From Rallus limicola (lineage: Eukaryota > Chordata > Aves > Gruiformes > Rallidae), in NCBI GenBank assembly GCA_022605955.1, contig JAKCOZ010000016.1, positions 13,396,001 to 13,460,000 of the forward strand: a DNA stretch of 64,000 nt, read 5' to 3'. Positions 53,004-64,000 of this stretch are shown here, in pieces (within the stretch, counting starts at the first letter, position 1; every line of letters starts with the position of its first letter). Under the pieces are notes generated by a model, which worked only from the letters and a program-made list of their open reading frames with translations, searched no databases and was not told the DNA's origin. A program made the translations under genes and the position numbers.

Positions 53004-53029
53004 AAAAAAAAAAAAAAAAAAAAAAAAAA
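53004..53029. repeat. 26-base A homopolymer
   Basis: An uninterrupted run of 26 A, directly visible. The sequence upstream does not read as a retrocopy, so I treat it as a mononucleotide repeat. Confidence 0.95.
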
Positions 53030-53204
53030 GACTGCAGGGTTCCCAAACCCTCACCTGAAGTTTCTGTAAGGAGGACACATTTATAACCCCCTACTGCTAC
53101 ATGAAGAAGAAAATCTGTTCTCCATGCCCACTGTAAGCAGAGCTAGTAATGGGTTTAAATTACAATGAAAAAGCTTCAGTTTAAACACAAACAAAAACCC
53201 TTCT

Positions 53205-53300
53205 ATTAGTAAAGGCTGGAAGAGATTGCCTGGGGAGTCCGCAGAGACCCTATCATTTCAAATCTCAAGCAATAGCTTAGACAAACATCTGCCCTAAATC
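53205..53300 (+). mobile_element. Possible ancient CR1 tail
   Basis: The sequence GGCTGGAAGAGATTGCCTGG, then a degraded middle, then AGCTTAGACAAACATCTGCC follows the old CR1 C-terminal/3' UTR pattern, in which a glycine-tryptophan-type block is followed by AGACTAGACAAACATCTG. The match is short and diverged. Confidence 0.35.
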
Positions 53301-56300
53301 TTGAGTTTGGCGAGCTTTGAATTGTCCAGTACATTAAGCATGGCAAGGTTCCAAATAAGCTCTCCAAGCTGATAAGCTCTCCAACAATTTCCATGTGCAA
53401 TGCTACGCAAACTACATTAAGGGCTACTTAGCAGCAGGTACGGTATCAAAAATGCACATATTATTCCACTCCCATCTTTCAGAACAAATACATTAGAGCA
53501 GTGCTATAGGTTTAAGTAAAACTCGTCAGAAGAAAGGAATCCATTGCTACTTTCTGTCATTTCTAAAACGGTACATGCAAATTCATTACCTATAAACTGC
53601 GCCTATGAACCCCATATACTGAGGAATATCCCAGCCTCTACTACAAAACCTGAGTTCAACCTACCACAGTGTCATAATTGTTATGATCTTACCATTCGAC
53701 TGAATATTTAACAAAAAACCACATTGGGTAATAAACACAAACAAGATGAACTCACTAACCTTTAACTTAATGGGGAGAAACTATACAAATATACAGACTT
53801 CATGTTCACATTTACTTCTGACCACCTGTTTTCTGCTTTGTGTCCTGTAGCCAACCCCAGCGTTTGGTCATATACACAGAGTACAAGAGGAATTTGGGAG
53901 AGCAGAAAGTAAATTCCTGGGTGGAGTTTTTGCTTTACTATTCCAAGTAATGCAGGATTGTATTTTGGATAAGAAACATGAAAAAGAGATAAACTTGTTT
54001 AAAAAGACATGTTTTCCAGCTAATCTCAGCACTCTCTCAGCCTTGTCTGATTCATCAACATCCTGTTTTAAAGTGTCAACGTCAGAACTGGACACCAGCA
54101 TGCCTACTGTGGTCTCAGTAATACCATCTAGAATGATAATACTAGGTAGGTACTTGTTTCCAGTATCTCTGCTTACATATTCAAGGATCTCAATTTCCTT
54201 AATGGGCTGTTTTACTCAGTTTTAAAACAATTTAAGAGTGAACGGCTGCCCCCCTCCCATTCTCTCTCCTTCTACTCCCCAGCATTTAGTGTTTCAGCTG
54301 GAAACTTGTATGCCTCTAAATCTCTACCTAGGTTCTCATTGTGTTATCCCAAGACCATATCCAGGATCCCTAAGCATCTTTAGACTTCACACATCTTTTT
54401 CTTTAAATGCCTGTAATTCTATTTCAGCTTGTTATTTAATTACTCAGACACACACATGCATGCACAACTAGTTGAATGTGACTATTACTTAATAGCTTAC
54501 TATTTAAGCTTCTAAAATAATCTGTTACATTCTAATAAGAACAACAGAGGGAAGCGAAGTCAGGTCAGTAACATGCCTCATCAAAAGGTTAAGGCAATCC
54601 ACTAGAAAGGTGGAAGTGTGAACTGCAGTTCTGCAGGACAGTTAACAGAGCATGGAGATTTGGGAAAAATCATTATCTTGTTCACCATAGTAACTGCAAG
54701 CACTATTAAAACCCAGAAGTTGTGTACTCATTCCAGCACAGTGCTACCTCTTCTCCCTTTCCATTTTGGAATTTAAGGAGTTGATTGGTCACAAATCCAT
54801 AAACCCATCTTCATTGTTAGAACCGATCCTTCACAACTGAGCCTCCAGACACAGGATAGCATCCTGATGTCCTCTACTGAAATTATATTTTGTCAGTTTA
54901 AAATAGAGAGGGAATTCTGTTCAGTCACCATTGCAGACATCAGCAGCTCAAATAAATCATTGCAGTTCGGTGCTGCATTGTATCCTTTTGGGGAAATAGC
55001 CATCGCTCTTAGTATATAAAGCACAAGTGTTGTAAGATTATTTCTCTTAGCTGTTACATGATATTTGGAACAGCTTCTTTCTAAAATAGGTTTCTTCCCC
55101 AGCAATGCTCTAGATGCAGCTCTCATTCAGCATGTAAACTGGGTTTCAGGTGAATTAAAAAGGACAGATACAGCAGCCCTAAAGTAATATATGAAAGTCT
55201 TATTGTATTAGTCATTTTTCCTGTCATTTTGTATTAACGTCACATTAGTCTAATGCAATACTAACATGATACTGAAACGTTAGCATATTACAGATTACTC
55301 AGTCTGTCAAGCTTGAGTCTGATTATATTCCTTTGCCACATGTATTCCAGTGGTGAAACCCTTCTCTTCCACTGCCTGAAACTGTGTGGGGCTAGCAGAA
55401 AACACAAGGCACAGGCTGTGCAAGACTTGCATAATAGGCATTAACATCTCTTGTACCCAAGTCTGTGACTGTAACAGAGAAAACAGTAGAGAGCCAACCC
55501 AGAAATCTGTTAACACAAGCAAGGTATTCCTTTTCACTCTACAATGATTTTGAGTCTCTCCATGCAAACTGAAGAACCGCCATCAAAATAGCAGCATTTG
55601 GAAGTGTTCCTATGACAGAGGAAATCCAAGCAGAAAATAAAAGCATTAGATATCTCCTTTGAGTCTTCTTTGCATTTAACCAGCAACAATTAAATTTGGC
55701 ATTAAAAAATATATTTGCTTTCTCCAAGCATATTTCATTCCAGGAGACTAGACTTAAGCATGAAGCCAACCACAGACAAAAGACTGGGAGGTATGGCTGG
55801 TTTTTCCTGGTCAGAGCCTAGAAAACCCAGGAAAAATGCAAGAACCAATTCCTGCTCTGGACAGTAATCATGCTTAGGTAACAGCATGTAAACAAAACCA
55901 AAATAAAGTCCCCAGGTACACTGCATTCATGTCCTCTTTAGTGATAACTATTTAAATACTTGTTAGGTGCACCAGTACTTACATGTAGGCACAGGTAGGA
56001 CCCGGGGGAAAGACCACAGCCATTACTTTTTCAGATGAAGAGGTGCAACCTAGGTTTGTTTCAGAGGTCCCATGTTTCTTTTAAGCAACAAAAGATTTTA
56101 AATAAATATTTTAGAAGTACAATATTTGAAGTGTTTATTGAAAGCAAGCACTTTAGAACCTGAGAAAACAGGACAAAGCTGCATCTTAAAGGCCTCAGTA
56201 AGTTAAGCTTGATAGACATTTACAGAAAAACAAGAGACTTCTAGAGTTTGAACTATTCCTACATGAAAGCAAATATTGTGAAGAATGAGCAACAGTTCAA

Positions 56301-56730
56301 CCAAAATAAAATTCAGTTATTTAGGCCAGTACACTACCTACTTGGATTTCTTCTAGAACTATAGTTAAGTAATGAAGCTTCCCCCCCCATCTTTGCTTAT
56401 TACTGCTTTTACTGTAATTACTACGCATGGCATTTCAGTGAAGTTATACAGCTGCCCTGGTTCAGGAGGTTTTTACCGTTTTCTTCTCCATGACATCAGT
56501 AACTATTAGGATCACACATAGCACTGTGGAACTCTGCCTGCTGGGTGACCACACTAAAAACCATTACAGGAGGTTTACATGTACACTCTCAGCTATATAC
56601 CTACTCTGACAAGAAGCACAAGAGTAAGCAGTATTTCTGTTTGGTTTGTTGAGTTTAAATGCAAAAGGACAGAAAAAAACCAGTAATTAAGGACGACAAC
56701 CACCTCTGTGCAGAGTTCCTCTACAATACA
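53301..56730. other. Unique sequence, no gene recognised
   Basis: No repeat family or gene was recognised. Antiparallel ORFs at 53868-54101 and 53950-54225 mirror each other and lack motifs. A C-rich run lies at about 56380-56390. Confidence 0.5.
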
Positions 56731-57706
56731 GCGGTATTCCCCAGGGCTCAGTGCTGGGGCCAGTCCTCTTTAACATCTTTATTAATGATCTGTACAGGGG
56801 GATCAAGAACACCCTCAGTAAGTTTGCAGATGAGACCAAATTGTGTGGGAGTGTCAATCTGCTGGAAACCAGGAAGGCTTTGCAGAGGGACCTGGACAGG
56901 CTGGATCAATGGGCAGAGGCCAACTTTATGGGGTTCAACAAGGCCAACTGCTGGGTCCTGAACTTGGGTTACAAAAACCCCAGGCAACACAACAGGCTTT
57001 GGGCAGAGTGACTGGAGAGCTCGCTGGAGGAAAAGGATCTGGGGGTGTTAGTGGACAGCCAGCTGAACATGAGCCAGCAGTGTGCCCAGGTGGCCAAGGT
57101 AGCCAACAGCATCCTGGAATATCAGGAATAGTGTGAGCACCAGGAGCAGCGAAGTGACTCTTCCATTACACTCAGCTCTGGTAAGGCCACACCTCAAGTA
57201 CTGTGTCCAGTTTTGGGCCACCCACTACAATAAGGACATTGAGATGCTGGAGCATGTCCAGAGAAGGGCAATGAAGATGCTAAAGGGTTTGGAGCACAAG
57301 TCCTGTGAGGAGCAGCTGAGGGAACAGGAGCTTTTTAATCTTAAGAAAAGGAGGCTGAGGAAAGACTTCATTGGTCTCAGCTACCAGCAAGGAAGGTGGA
57401 AAGAGGTGGAGGTCAGTCTCTTCTCTCAGTTTACAAGCAATAAAACAAGAGGAAATGGTTCCAAATTTCTCTAGGAGAAATTTAGATTAGACATGAGGAA
57501 AAATTTCTTGACTCCTCTTTCAGTAAAGTATTGGAACAGGCTGCCCAGGGAATTGGCTGAGTCACCCTGAATCTCTCCCTGGAGAGATTTAGGTGTATAG
57601 ATATTGTGCTTGGGGACATGGTTTAGAGATGGAGTAGGCAGGGTTAGGCTGTGGTTGGACTCAGTGATCTTAAAGGCCTCTTCCAACCTAAGTGATTCTA
57701 TGACTA
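56731..57706 (+). mobile_element. CR1 LINE, 5'-truncated, C-terminal RT and 3' UTR
   Basis: The best-preserved repeat in the window. It opens at the reverse transcriptase motif [12 protein letters not shown] region ([14 protein letters not shown]), followed by [14 protein letters not shown], the palm catalytic box. It continues with [20 protein letters not shown], a stop at about 57009, a damaged stretch, then [40 protein letters not shown] and [12 protein letters not shown], ending at a stop at about 57472. The 3' UTR follows (GGAACAGGCTGCCCAGGG, GTTGGACTCAGTGATCTTAA, CCAACCTAAGTGATTCTATG) with the terminal ATTCTATGA octamer. At least two frame breaks make it inactive. It encodes part of the ORF2 enzyme that copies CR1 RNA into nuclear DNA; the endonuclease and ORF1 are absent. 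Confidence 0.96.
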
Positions 57707-59284
57707 TTGAACTGTATGTTACAGTTGACTTTCCTTTCTTGTATTTTCAAGTTTAGGTGTACGTACCACGCAGCTACATTCAATCACAGCACACAGTTAT
57801 CAAAAGAGTTCTCTTCAGTTTATACTAGAGAGGTAAAGGCATGGGCCAACCTTCACTTAAATACTTTCATTTGTTCTTCCTCACATGTACAAACATATAG
57901 CTATGTAAAGATATATATGCACATATGCAAGAATGAAACTCAGTTTCTTATCTGTCCCAGAGACAGGTGGGGTTTTGTACAACCACACATCATTCAATGA
58001 ATACAAGACAATATGAAAAAACTCTGATATTTAGCCTTCAGGGTTCTCTGAAGTGATTTTAGACTTCCTAAGTTTATTACAAGAACTGGTAAAGCTTCAG
58101 CCTAGTTTAAGTCAAGACTCAAAATATCAGCTTTTATATAACCAAACACTACAGGAAGCCAGGCTACCAGTTTAATGTCATTTCAATGTGCTGAAAGAAC
58201 TTCAAGCATATGATTTGGTGAACAGAGCTTTATTGACTTTGGATAAATATTTAAAGCTTTTTCGAGTCCCATGTAAATCCAATGAACACAGATTTGGTCA
58301 AACTGCCATCTGCTGGGTATTCCTGGGATTTAAACGGTTTGGTTAAACACACACACACATTTTTGTGTCTGGAAATATTATAACAAGAACAATGAGAAAT
58401 CTTTCCATTTTTATCACTCTTTTTGAAGTTTGGTTGGCAGTAACCAGTTGTCCTTGTTCCAGCAGAAGTGCAGTCAGCAGTAGCAGTCTCAGGAATAAGT
58501 CATACTACAGACATCTGTAATATGTGCTGGGCACCGCTTAGCTTTACATGTGCATCTCCTGAAGGGAAGAAAGCACACAACAGAATCCATGTTGCCTGAA
58601 GCAACCCTGGCCTATAACCATAGAATTTAGTGGAGGTAACAATTGCTTTCTCAGCCAAAAAAGTGACATGAGGAGTAAAAATATTAATAGCCCAGTAGTA
58701 AAAAATTATTTATGCTACCTCCATAATAACAGCACGACATATAGAACACAAGGGCAAATTTCTAAGAACTAAGTTTTTTCAGGATCCTAAGGAAACACCT
58801 CTTCTTGAAGCCATTCAAAGTTACAGCCATCAAGACACAGGGCTACTCCAACAGCATATTAGACAAGTTTAATAACTGTGGTATAGCTATCAAGTGCAAA
58901 CAGAGGACTCCCAGAAAGTTATCATGAGATCTAACAGTGGTATGCTACACTTAAGTGAGGTTAAATTAGTTAGACCCTGAAGGCCAAAGCAAAACTAAAA
59001 TCATTAGGCTCCCAGAAACAATATCCAAGCACAGTGTACAGAAGAACCATCTACTGTATTCACCCCTTCACAAAGGCAAAGTAAAACTACAAAATATAAG
59101 CACAGAGACATCAAGTAGAACATGGGCTGACCTTGGGAGGCTGTTACAGGAGGTAATTGAGAAGCATCTTACAACTTCTCCAAAACATCTTTGTTTCAGG
59201 CACTCAAATTTACCTGTTCTACAAACCCAGGATGTCACCAGGTGTTTCTTTAAATATTTTAAGTCACCTTTCTGACCACTTCCA
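57707..59284. other. Unique sequence, no gene recognised
   Basis: A short (AC)n run lies at about 58347-58361. No gene was recognised. The minus ORF at 59068-59457 runs from the adjacent CR1 out into this unique flank. Confidence 0.5.
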
Positions 59285-59545
59285 GGACACTGAGGGCTCC
59301 AAAGCTGGACACAGTACTCACCAGAGCAGAGAAGCAGAATCACCTGTCTCCATCTGCTGGCCACACTTTTGGTGCAGCCCAGGGTACAGTTGGCCTTCTG
59401 TGCTGCAGATGCACACTGGTGGCTCCTGTCCAGCTTTTCATCCATGAGTACCCCCAAGTTCTTTTCCTCAGGGCTGCTTTCCTACACCTTATCTCCCAAA
59501 TGCAGTTCATACAGTCCAACCTCCCACTCGAGGACAGATTACTCA
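59285..59545 (-). mobile_element. CR1 LINE fragment, minus orientation
   Basis: On the minus strand the frame reads [20 protein letters not shown], then [21 protein letters not shown] and EYCVQLWSP. This is the CR1 C-terminal block that normally reads LGVLVDEKLxMSxQCAxAAxKAN and ends YCVQFW. On the plus strand it shows as GGACACAGTACTCACCAG and TCTGCTGGCCACACTTTTGG. Upstream sequence on the minus strand (about 59460-59545) fits the region before it, frameshifted. The CR1 3' end is missing: similarity is lost near 59285, so the copy is cut at both ends. Confidence 0.9.
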
Positions 59546-62500
59546 ATCAGGTCAGCTGTGGCTTCACCTAGCTGATAAATCCAAGGTTAAAAAGGTTCAT
59601 ACACACTCAAGTGTGCAAAAATGCTTCATGAAAGGGAACTACAGCAAGCCATGATATTTGATTGAATCTCTCAAAGGCAGGGGGCTCTAATATTTAGATA
59701 GCAGACCATCTGTCAAGATTAAATACTTGTGATGGGGCAGCACTGAAAAACAATCCTCTGCAATACTAAACACATTCTTAGAAAACCCAGTCCAAGTAAA
59801 CCTGAAGTCTCACTACTGCCATTCCAGTCTGTATATAACTATGCAACTAACATTCACATTCTTTCCGTAAGTGATATTAAGAGGTAATTTGCATCTCTCT
59901 TCCTCATAATCCACAGAAAGAAACCCTGCACCTCTTAACCCTTGTTTCAGTCTACTGTACTGGAATGGCAGCAGTGAGACTTCAGGTTTTAGAGGTTTTT
60001 CTGTAAGGCTAATCCTCCATGTGAAAAAGGAAGTTGGAACAGGAAGAGAAGTGAACCTGAATTCAGTTGAGTGCTATCTCTTCCTTCTGCGGCACAGACA
60101 AGCGCTAGGTATGCTAGAGGAAGGCTGAGGAAAACCTGGGCTCAGGCAGATAGTCAGGTTCAGGACAAAAGGATGATGTCCTTCCTTATCTAGGCTTTAG
60201 AGTTAAGCTCCATTTAGGCTTATACCTAGTATGCTCCAAAAGCAGTTAGAGTTCACTGTTACTTAAACAAAACCAAACAAGTAGCTTGTTTAGCTTTCCT
60301 GTGCAAGAACAACAGAATACATTAAATCTGTTCTTGCTTATCACACTTCCCTGCTGAGGAAAGTTTCTTCACAAGAACTTGTAACGATATATAACGAGTT
60401 CTATGTTCCAAGACATCCTCACAGCCTGAATCAAGAATGATGTTCCTATTACTACAACACAGAAATCAAGTATGAATTGAACCAAAACAATTTAGTAGAA
60501 CTCCGAACTAAAACTATCTTATTCCCAACCAAGTCAGCTATGCATAATCACTGGTGTTCCATGAGAATGAAACAGTCTGTAAGTCACCATGAAATGCTTA
60601 GGGATCCTGCTAGGTGGAAAGTCCTAGAGAGACACACGCTATCATCATTTTACATTTAACTCTATAGTATCTGTATTTAAAACACAAATATTCAACAAAA
60701 TTCAAATAGATACATAAGCTACATTCAACTATTTTACCCTGTTGTAATCTTCCCCAACCCTCCTCTCAGTGAGCATGGTTTATGAAGTGTAGTGTTGGTT
60801 TGCTGGTCCTCTATGACACTTGGAACACTATCTGAAGCTGTAGACTACAGCATTTCTTAATTACAAGATTACTATTTTATGACAGATGCTTCACAAACCT
60901 GCATCCATTTCAGTCTCTAAAGGCCCATTAGGTTCTTTGGAAACTGCAGCAAGAGAAAATGCACTAGTTGCAACTAGTTGCTAACTCAAAAAAAAAAAAA
61001 GGTCAGTGCACAAGTCATCAGCCACGCATACATAGCCCATATTTCAAAGCTCAAATATCAAGTGCAGTTCTGGCTTTGTAGAAATGAGTTTTACAAAGTC
61101 CCTCGGTCAAAATTAATTCCACCTTCGGAAGGATTGTCTGTGCTGTCAGGAAAAGTGATGATGGAACCAGTCAAAACACCCACTGCCAGTCCACTGGAAA
61201 AATAGGAAGATGTCAAACTTGCATTGTGGTATCAAATGGAGGATCAGGGTTCACTTATTCACTATAATTTCTCACCCTCAAGACTTAAATTCACCTGGAT
61301 GAAATGGATGATAGAGAATTCACTTCATTTTGAATGTTCAGGCAAAACACTGACCAGAATTTCCAAAGGCTTCCTACAGGTATATAGGCACAAACACTGA
61401 CTCCTAGCAAAACCTCAATCCCAAGAATACTACACAGCCAGAAGTTGAGCTTTTCAAAGGACTCAACAATTTCATCTGGAGTTATAGATCATTTCTCAGT
61501 ACAGAAACAGCCATAGAACACAGCATCTGCTTCAACTAATCTGTTTGACTCTTAAAACATTTATAGTCCTTGGAAGCAGCACATGACAGAAAGTCTACAT
61601 TGATATTAATTCTTCATATTCACTTTGGTCATTTGCCTCATCTGAGAGCTTAGCTGTTACACCAAGTCTAACCTTTAGGTTTGAAGGACTTTGTTGGGGT
61701 ATTTGGGGCTTTTTAAATCAGTTTTTAAATGCCTCTGCAACATAAGCAAGCCTACAAAATTTCAGGATGAGGTATTTCACACCATCTCTTCCTAGCCAAA
61801 CCATTTTACATGTATTTTGGAGATGAGGCAGGGAGAAGAGAAAGATGAAGAGGAGGAGGAGGATATTTTGTTTTTCCATTTTAATTTTCCACATGGAAAT
61901 TCATTTTCCATATTAGAAAATGAAGGTGCAAAATGCAAGAGTTGTCATGGAGACCACAACTTTCTCATTAGCAAACACATAGAAATTAGTTGGAAAAGCT
62001 AAAAGACAGATGTTAGATCCACATTCTTCCTGAACTCACATCCATGGTACTCTTTTCCCCTCCAGTTTCCTTCTGACTTGCACGTACAGATTCTTCCAAA
62101 GTGTAAGAGGGCATCACTCCAATAAAATTCAGAGCATGAGGATTACTTAATATCTTTCTTTAAAAAACGTCCAGATTAGAAAACACATGCCTAAAGTCTG
62201 ATAATTTGTTTGTCAACAAGCTAACTGCAACTTACACTTACAGCTAAGCAATTTACATATAACTTAGGTAGGGGTCTGCATATTCAAAGTTGCAGGTGAG
62301 ATCAGATGAAATATGTAGGATTAATAGCAGGAACAACATTGGAGTTAAAACCTGAAATAACACCCTGAATACTTGTGACTGGTGCAAATCAATGAAATAT
62401 CACAAATACATCTGTCAAGATCTGCACATTGGAAAGAATATGGGCTCCAGAATGAAAAGTCTAATAGAAATCCAAAGATGCCCATTTCTTGCATCCAAGC

Positions 62501-64000
62501 AGAATCTGAACTGATAGTACTGACTTAAATATACACATTACCTGAAGCTGAACAGCCATGAGCAGTGCAACGGAAATAGGTCTTTATTTCCCAGTAAATT
62601 CCACCAATTTGATTTCACAGAACTGTTTCCTTTCAAACACACAGAAAACTTAACTCTAATATCAGTGCAGGTTATTAAAGGAACCTGCCATTTCTCCATT
62701 GTCTTATTGCAGTGATAGGAAAACATTTCTTAACGAGAACCAATGAAGACAGACTGCAGTGCAAGGGTCTTCAAAACACCTTGTAGTACAGCACGTCATA
62801 CCAATTCAGAAACAGCTTCACTCAATGTATTTGAAATGCAGGAGACTTGAGTACAAGAATTACAGTCTGTTTCTGAAAAAGCAAGTCACACAAAACATAT
62901 GACCTCTTAAGCATTTAATTATTTTGTATCAAAATGAAACAGTAAGTTTTGTACGGTGTAAATTCTGAAAGTCACACACAGTGCTGTCAACTGGGGCAAC
63001 TTCCATTCCACTGCCTGTCTTAGAAATCCCTTTTCCACAATCTTTACACTGTGACCAGCTACAAAAGCTAACAGTGGATTGTCAAAGACTGAATTAAAAT
63101 TCAAAGAAGAATTGGAATCTGCTTTTTAAAATCCATTAATGTGAAACAGATGTTCGTTTAGAACAGACTTAAATATTAAGGCACAAGGGCCTTGATTATT
63201 TGAGCATGCAGCTGAAGGGAAAATTAATTAACCCCTTTCTACATTATTTTTTACTTCTTGTCATAGGTAAAACATTGACAAAACTTCAAAGGAGACAATT
63301 TTAACATACCATAAAGAAACCTGGGCAGCACTTTTGAGAGCCCCTCTGTTGCCAGAAGCACTCAAACACCATGCACTGGGAACCACATAATACATCTAAT
63401 CATACACATCCAGTAAGACTACTGAACCCACTTCTGCTAGGAGACTTTGCATCATCTCCAAACAGATGTAAGTTTTTAAAAAGGGAGAAGTATTACAAAT
63501 ATCTCAGCTTTGGTAACTGAGAATCTATAACTAACCCCACAGTATGCATGCATATCACTTCTTTGATTTTAACATCACTAAGCCCTTTCAGTTCTAGGAT
63601 ATTGTAAACTTCCTTTAAGAACATTTTAAGAGCTAAAAGCAGTGGAAGAGAGGCATGACTGCAGGATATTAAAAACTTACCTAGCACAGTACACACTGTT
63701 TGACAGTGCACGTGAATGCCATCATATGAGAGGTACAGATTATTTTTAAACCCTGCTTTCGCCAGTCATTCCAAAACACTTCCAAGGAGTTGCATAATTT
63801 TCCCCACTCTCCCCACTCCCCAGAGTAAAGTTGCAGTAGCAAACTTGGTATCAAAGTTGTAATTTGTCTTTCTTACTCAGGAAGTAGTCAGCAAACTAGT
63901 CTTACTTAACAGGAGTAGTCAGTAAACTACTCTTTCCTAAGAGCATTTGGTGAATAGTAGTTAAGCACAGTCAAATTTCATCTTTTGCAGATACTTTACA
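59546..64000. other. Unique sequence, no gene recognised
   Basis: No gene or transposon was recognised. A 16-bp palindrome ACTAGTTGCAACTAGT lies at 60963-60978, a GA-rich purine tract at about 61836-61864, and a short imperfect duplication at about 63880-63936. Confidence 0.5.
63880..63936. repeat. Two-copy imperfect tandem duplication
   Basis: GAAGTAGTCAGCAAACTAGT is followed about 30 bases later by GGAGTAGTCAGTAAACTACT, so a unit of about 30 bp is present twice with a few differences. Confidence 0.7.

Noticed and set aside
52747..53029. A run at 53004 read as the tail of a processed pseudogene
   Set aside because: The upstream 69-codon ORF resembles no protein and lacks duplication flanks.
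60963..60978. 16-bp palindrome ACTAGTTGCAACTAGT as a recombination or binding site
   Set aside because: Short and isolated, with no spacer, flanking repeat or element boundary to suggest function.
1..64000. CRISPR array, operon, phage or other prokaryotic system
   Set aside because: No regularly spaced repeats, ribosome-binding sites or long gene-dense ORFs; repeat content is that of a bird nuclear genome.

Overview
The window looks like non-coding DNA from a bird nuclear genome. The evidence is several 5'-truncated CR1 LINE fragments ending in the usual ATTCTATGA-like tail, two solo endogenous-retrovirus LTRs of a type common in birds, no L1 or Alu-like mammalian repeats, AT-rich unique sequence between repeats, and ORFs that are nearly all below 120 codons. 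No bacterial or phage gene organisation, rRNA, tRNA or CRISPR array was seen. No protein-coding gene could be named, so this is probably intronic or intergenic sequence.

Layout. 1-9.2 kb is unique AT-rich sequence with two weak exon-like segments on the minus strand. 9.2-10.0 kb holds a very old plus-strand CR1 fragment. 10-19 kb is unique sequence with two stretches that look like conserved non-coding DNA, a short perfect hairpin, a 26-base T run, the longest ORF (174 codons, unrecognised) and two more exon-like segments, one with a consensus CAG|GTGAGT donor. 19.0-19.9 kb holds a CR1 3' end and a decayed minus-strand stretch that weakly resembles a multi-pass membrane protein. 24.9-25.6 kb has two CR1 3' ends. 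32.7-34.6 kb has a minus-strand CR1 piece, then a plus-strand CR1 that keeps endonuclease-region sequence but has lost the core of its reverse transcriptase.

37.7-38.2 kb is a plus-oriented solo LTR. 45.9-46.5 kb is a related solo LTR in minus orientation, flanked by an exact 5-bp target-site duplication. 53.2 kb has a possible old CR1 tail and a 26-base A run. 56.7-57.7 kb is the best-preserved CR1 (C-terminal reverse transcriptase plus 3' UTR). 59.3-59.5 kb is a minus-strand CR1 piece. The rest, to 64 kb, is unique sequence with nothing recognised.

The repeats are independent insertions of different ages and do not work together as a system. I found no convincing new biological system. The most useful leads are the exon-like segments (possibly an unannotated spliced transcript or lncRNA), the possible membrane-protein pseudogene, the candidate conserved elements, and the internally deleted CR1.
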